Assembly (NCBI GenBank): GCA_023266795.1 | Contig: JAHFPI010000071.1 | Span: forward strand, 1 to 8,706 | From: Rhodospirillales bacterium | GTDB taxonomy: Bacteria > Pseudomonadota > Alphaproteobacteria > Micavibrionales > UBA2020 | DNA length: 8,706 nt | Direction of reading: 5' to 3' | Shown here: positions 5,508 through 8,706 of the stretch, piece by piece | Layout of the letters: each line of letters opens with the position of its first letter | Numbering within the stretch: the stretch's first letter is position 1 | Made by a program: the position numbers and the translations under genes | The notes under the pieces: model-generated | Database searches by the model: none | What the model was told of the DNA's origin: nothing | What the model saw: only the letters and a program-made list of their open reading frames with translations

Positions 5508-7235
5508 TTAAAGCTTGGCTTCCTTGCGGGCGAGCTGGCTGGGAACCACGATGCCGTGCTGGAGTTTTTGCTGTACCAGCGTCTTGAACGAAGGATCCTG
5601 GCTCAGGTCATGGGCGTGTCTCCACTGGTAGCGCGCCTCGTTCTGCCGGCCTGCCTGCCAATAGGCGTCGCCCAGATGGTCAAGCAGGGTGGAATCTCCC
5701 GGCACCTGATCGACCGCCTGCTCGAGCCAGGTAATCGATTCCTGATATTTTCCCAGACGAAAGAGCGTCCAGCCGTAGCTGTCGAGGATATAGCCGTCAT
5801 CGGGGCGCAGCGCGGCGGCGTGCTTGGCGTATTCCAGCGCCTTGTTCAGGTTGACCCCCTGATTGGCCCAGCTATAGGCGATGAAATTGAGGATCATCGG
5901 ATTATCCGGCTGGAAGGACAGCGCTTGCAGCAGGTCTTTCTCGGCAAGGTTCCAGTGGTTAAGGCGTTCCTCGGCCATGCCCCGCGCATAAATGATCGGC
6001 CAGTGCTCCTCCGTCACGGGAGAGACGCCGGCAAGCGCCTGATTATAGGCATCGATAGCATTTTCAAACTGCCCGTGGCGGCGGTAGACGTCGCCTAGAG
6101 ACACCAGCGCCTGAATGCGGGTCGCGCCGTTCTTTGCCATGTCGGTCAGCATTTTGATGGACAGGTCTGTCTGACCGCTGACCTCATAAACTTCAGTCAC
6201 CCGGATACGCGACAGCCAATAGATCGGCGAGGCTGCGTCAATGGCATTATAATCCTCAACGGCTTTGGCATACCGGTTGTGCAGGGCCGCGATGTCGCCC
6301 ATCATCAGCTTGGCGAAGGGCGACGCAGGCGCCAGCAATTGCACCAGACTGCCGTATATCTGCGCACTGTCGTAAGCGCGTTTCTCGTAAAGGAGCGTGG
6401 CAAGATCGAACAGGGCCAGCGCAGCGCCGTCCGCCGCCCGCGTGATGTTCGGTTCCATCTTCCGGTGCGGGTCACGGTCCGCCATAGCGCTGATAAAGGG
6501 GTTGAAAGGATAGATTTTATCCAGCCCCTGATAAATGCTGAGGGTGATTTCCGGACGGCCATACCGTTCGTAGAAATTGCCGACCATCACGGCCGTGTGG
6601 AGATTGAGGCCATTGGCCATCGCGACTTTATAATGCTCGGAGGCGGCATTCATATTCCCGCCCAGCTCTTCCATCATACCGGCATGCATGCGGTATGTCG
6701 GGTCGTCGGCAGAGGCGTTGTCAGCCAGAATTTTCAATGCGGCGGCTTTTTTCCCGGAGCCCATCAGCGACCAGGCCGTCAGCAGCGGCTTGGTATACTG
6801 CCCAAAACCCTCCGCCGGCAATTTATTCAGGAATGTCATGGCCGTTGCGAAATCGTCGCGGCTGAGAGCATCGCAGCTCATAAAAATCAGCGCCAGTTCA
6901 TCGCCCTTTTGCGTCTTGACGATTTTATCTGCAAGCTCTTTGGCTTTTATAAAATTGCCGGAGCCGAGCGCCAGCAGAAATGTTCTTTGAACCATGTCCT
7001 CATTGCCCGCATCGTATGACAGGACGGTCCCCATATAATTTTGGGCGGTTTCCCAATCCTGCTGACGCTGGGCAAAACGGCCGGCCAGATAACTGCCGGA
7101 GAACGTCTGGTGATCCGGAATTGTCAGGGCCACTTCTTCGGGTGTGCTGGCAGTCTGATTCTGGGCGCAGGCACTGGCAGATGCGGCAACGACAGCAAGC
7201 AGAGCCAGAGCATAGAGAAATTTAAATTCGCGCAC
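5508..7235 (-). CDS. TPR-repeat lipoprotein
   Basis: A 575-residue exported protein built mostly of helical repeats. The N terminus has a basic start, a hydrophobic core (about 7-18) and ASAC, with Cys23 as a possible lipobox cysteine, so outer- or inner-membrane lipidation is likely though the -3 Ala is not the ideal Leu. Degenerate TPR-like helices begin near residue 50. Clear tetratricopeptide repeats lie at about 376-410 (LGDVYRRHGQFENAIDAYNQAL), 413-445, 447-480, 482-513 and 516-545. The repeats GYILDSYGWTLFRLGKY and LLDHLGDAYWQAGR are typical of the large proteobacterial TPR proteins found next to lolB/ispE, such as Pseudomonas PA4667 as I recall it. The exact function is unknown; scaffolding in the envelope is inferred. 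The start is GTG at 7235, fixed by the strong Shine-Dalgarno at 7244-7250 and the signal peptide. Confidence 0.88.
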   Translation of the reverse strand: MREFKFLYALALLAVVAASASACAQNQTASTPEEVALTIPDHQTFSGSYLAGRFAQRQQDWETAQNYMGTVLSYDAGNEDMVQRTFLLALGSGNFIKAKELADKIVKTQKGDELALIFMSCDALSRDDFATAMTFLNKLPAEGFGQYTKPLLTAWSLMGSGKKAAALKILADNASADDPTYRMHAGMMEELGGNMNAASEHYKVAMANGLNLHTAVMVGNFYERYGRPEITLSIYQGLDKIYPFNPFISAMADRDPHRKMEPNITRAADGAALALFDLATLLYEKRAYDSAQIYGSLVQLLAPASPFAKLMMGDIAALHNRYAKAVEDYNAIDAASPIYWLSRIRVTEVYEVSGQTDLSIKMLTDMAKNGATRIQALVSLGDVYRRHGQFENAIDAYNQALAGVSPVTEEHWPIIYARGMAEERLNHWNLAEKDLLQALSFQPDNPMILNFIAYSWANQGVNLNKALEYAKHAAALRPDDGYILDSYGWTLFRLGKYQESITWLEQAVDQVPGDSTLLDHLGDAYWQAGRQNEARYQWRHAHDLSQDPSFKTLVQQKLQHGIVVPSQLARKEAKL

Positions 7236-7243
7236 CCTAAAAA

Positions 7244-7250
7244 CCCCTCC
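7244..7250 (-). promoter_or_regulatory. Strong Shine-Dalgarno deciding the GTG start of the TPR gene
   Basis: On the minus strand GGAGGGG lies 8 bases before GTG at 7235. It is the best ribosome site in the window and supports the non-ATG start. Confidence 0.8.
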
Positions 7251-7282
7251 AAAATGGCTTACTGCAAGGATTCGAAGCCATA

Positions 7283-7311
7283 TATACAGAGTCTCATAGA
7301 GTAGTTAACAA
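7283..7311 (-). promoter_or_regulatory. Candidate promoter of the TPR gene
   Basis: On the minus strand TTGTTA (7306-7311) and TGTATA (7283-7288) are 17 bases apart; the overlapping TATATA at 7281-7286 would give a spacing of 19. The start point would fall near 7275, about 40 bases before the GTG. It suggests that the TPR gene is transcribed separately from the ETF-QO gene. Confidence 0.4.
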
Positions 7312-7321
7312 CTCGTAACTA
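7302..7321. repeat. Inverted repeat over the -35 of the TPR promoter (possible operator)
   Basis: TAGTTA (7302-7307) and TAACTA (7316-7321) are perfect 6-base inverted arms with an 8-base spacer. They straddle the candidate -35 box at 7306-7311. The layout is that of a dimeric repressor site, but the arms are short and AT-rich, so chance is possible. Confidence 0.25.
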
Positions 7322-7387
7322 ACGGGGGTTGTTTTTCAGTATCTTTTAAGGGAGGGTAATAAAATTGCGCCGGATTGTTTTATTCAC

Positions 7388-8706
7388 TCACATATTCGAG
7401 TAATTAGGCCCGCTGCCGCCCTGCGGCACGACCCAGTTGATGTTCTGGGTGGGGTCCTTGATGTCGCAGGTTTTGCAGTGGACGCAGTTCTGCGCGTTGA
7501 TTTGCAGACGCGGCGCGCCCTTTTCATCGGCCACAATCTCGTAAACCCCCGCCGGACAGTACCGCTGCGCCGGTTCGTCATACAGGGGCAAATTGATGCG
7601 CACCGGCACGGTCGGGTCTTTCAGCTGCAAATGGCAGGGCTGGTCTTCTTCGTGATTGGTGTTCGAAATAAAGACCGATGAAAGGCGGTCAAAGGTCAGG
7701 ACGCCGTCCGGCTTCGGATATTCTATTTTTGGCATCTGGGCCGCTTTTTTCAGGCAGTCATGATCCGCGTGGTTGCTGAACGTCCACGGCGCTTTGCCGC
7801 GAAAGATGTAAGTATCAATCGCAGAAATAATCAATCCGGGCCATAACCCTAAATGAAAGCCGGGGCGGATGTTGCGCGCGGCATAAAGCTCATCCTTCAG
7901 CCAGCTCGCCTCGAACTTCGGACGGTAAGAGATACATTCTTTCCCTATCGGATCGCCAGCCTGAAACATTTCAGCCAGTGCTTCGGCAGCCAACATGCCG
8001 GACTTCATCGCGGTATGGTTGCCCTTGATTTTCGGCATATTGAGAAAACCCGCCGTATCACCCGCCAGCACGCCGCCTGGAAAGGAAAGTTTCGGCAGGG
8101 ATTGCAAACCGCCTTCCGAAAGAGCGCGCGCGCCGTAGCTGACGCGCCGCCCGCCTTCCAGATACTTCCTGATGGCAGGATGCAGCTTGAAGCGCTGCAT
8201 TTCCTCGAAGGGCGAAAGATGCGGATTGGCGTAGTCAAGGCCGACGACGAAGCCGATGGAGACCAGATTGTTTTCAAAATGATACATCCACGAGCCGCCA
8301 TAGGTTTTCGTATCCATCGGCCAGCCGATGGTGTGGACAATCAGCCCCGGCTTATGCTTTTCTGCGGGAATCTCCCATAGCTCCTTCACGCCGAGGCCGT
8401 AGGTTTGCGGATCGCAGTCCTTGCGTAGGCCAAACTTTTCAAACAGGGTTTTCGTCAGCGACCCCCGGCACCCTTCAGCAAAAACGGTCTGTTTGGCGTG
8501 CAGCTCGATGCCTGGCTGATAAGCGGCGGTTTTTTCGCCCTGCTTGTTGACGCCCATATCGCCGGTGGCAACGCCTTTGACGGCTCCGCCGTCACAACCA
8601 AGACTCCCGGCCCCGTCCGCATGATAGAGGATTTCAGCGGCGGCGAAGCCTGGGTATATCTCGACCCCCAGCGCTTCGGCCTGCTGCGCCAACCATTTGG
8701 CAAAAA
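7388..8706 (-). CDS. etfQO: Electron transfer flavoprotein-ubiquinone oxidoreductase (5' end outside the window)
   Basis: ETF-QO passes electrons from reduced ETF, loaded by acyl-CoA and other flavin dehydrogenases, to membrane ubiquinone using FAD and one 4Fe-4S cluster. About 438 C-terminal residues are visible. The frame is open to the right edge (FAKWLAQQAEALGVEIYPGF at the edge), so the true start and the FAD GxGxxG loop lie outside; roughly 110-120 residues are missing. A TTG at 8692 is an internal Leu, not a start. Visible features are YGLGVKELWEIP, the FAD-contacting GGVLAGDTAGFLNMPKIKG stretch (about 8013-8070), and the cluster cysteines: one in RYCPAGVYE (codon about 7556-7558) and three in NCVHCKTCDIKDP (about 7454-7488). 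The C terminus WVVPQGGSGPNYSNM is family-typical. The gene precedes the TPR gene by 152 bases on the same strand. Confidence 0.97.
   Translation of the reverse strand, partial: FAKWLAQQAEALGVEIYPGFAAAEILYHADGAGSLGCDGGAVKGVATGDMGVNKQGEKTAAYQPGIELHAKQTVFAEGCRGSLTKTLFEKFGLRKDCDPQTYGLGVKELWEIPAEKHKPGLIVHTIGWPMDTKTYGGSWMYHFENNLVSIGFVVGLDYANPHLSPFEEMQRFKLHPAIRKYLEGGRRVSYGARALSEGGLQSLPKLSFPGGVLAGDTAGFLNMPKIKGNHTAMKSGMLAAEALAEMFQAGDPIGKECISYRPKFEASWLKDELYAARNIRPGFHLGLWPGLIISAIDTYIFRGKAPWTFSNHADHDCLKKAAQMPKIEYPKPDGVLTFDRLSSVFISNTNHEEDQPCHLQLKDPTVPVRINLPLYDEPAQRYCPAGVYEIVADEKGAPRLQINAQNCVHCKTCDIKDPTQNINWVVPQGGSGPNYSNM

Noticed and set aside
5556..7019. Plus-strand open frames of 180 and 246 codons opposite the TPR gene
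   Set aside because: They are antisense to a well-supported TPR protein and show no domain, ribosome site or promoter.
7358..7384. AATAAAA/TTTTATT hairpin after the ETF-QO stop as a terminator
   Set aside because: The stem is only A-T pairs with a 13-base loop, and no T-run follows on the minus strand.
8690..8692. TTG as a start of the ETF-QO gene
   Set aside because: The frame continues to the window edge with family-like sequence (FAKWLAQQAEALG), so this is an internal leucine in a gene cut by the window.

Overview
The window looks like ordinary chromosomal core sequence from an alphaproteobacterium. This rests on the tRNA-Gln sequence, the alphaproteobacterial style of the 3-hydroxybutyrate dehydrogenase and PHB depolymerase, the PodJ-like Sel1 plus peptidoglycan-binding protein, and ETF-ubiquinone oxidoreductase beside a TPR lipoprotein. 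The order cannot be resolved by eye. I see no phage, plasmid, insertion sequence, CRISPR or toxin-antitoxin signature.

Layout, left to right: a tRNA-Gln(TTG) gene on the minus strand (42-116); a 250-base spacer; a plus-strand membrane protein with Sel1 repeats and a C-terminal peptidoglycan-binding domain (367-2271); ispE of the MEP isoprenoid pathway on the minus strand (2275-3141), ending tail to tail with it; a divergent promoter region; phaZ, an intracellular PHB depolymerase on the plus strand (3253-4626); a 3-hydroxybutyrate dehydrogenase on the minus strand (4634-5416), tail to tail with phaZ; a TPR lipoprotein on the minus strand (5508-7235, GTG start with a strong Shine-Dalgarno); and the C-terminal three quarters or so of ETF-ubiquinone oxidoreductase on the minus strand, running off the right edge (7388-8706).

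phaZ and the dehydrogenase make a compact module for using stored polymer: PhaZ releases 3-hydroxybutyrate from PHB granules and the dehydrogenase oxidises it to acetoacetate. ETF-QO feeds electrons from acyl-CoA and other flavin dehydrogenases into ubiquinone, so the right half leans toward carbon and energy metabolism. The minus-strand series ETF-QO, TPR lipoprotein, ispE, tRNA-Gln resembles a block I recall as widely conserved in Proteobacteria (TPR, ispE, tRNA-Gln). The phaZ/dehydrogenase pair and the Sel1 gene would then be insertions into it.

The main oddities are a serine where the family's catalytic cysteine is expected in PhaZ, a histidine at the SDR tetrad asparagine position of the dehydrogenase, a small PodJ-like protein, and several inverted repeats near likely promoters. 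I found no convincing undescribed multi-gene system.
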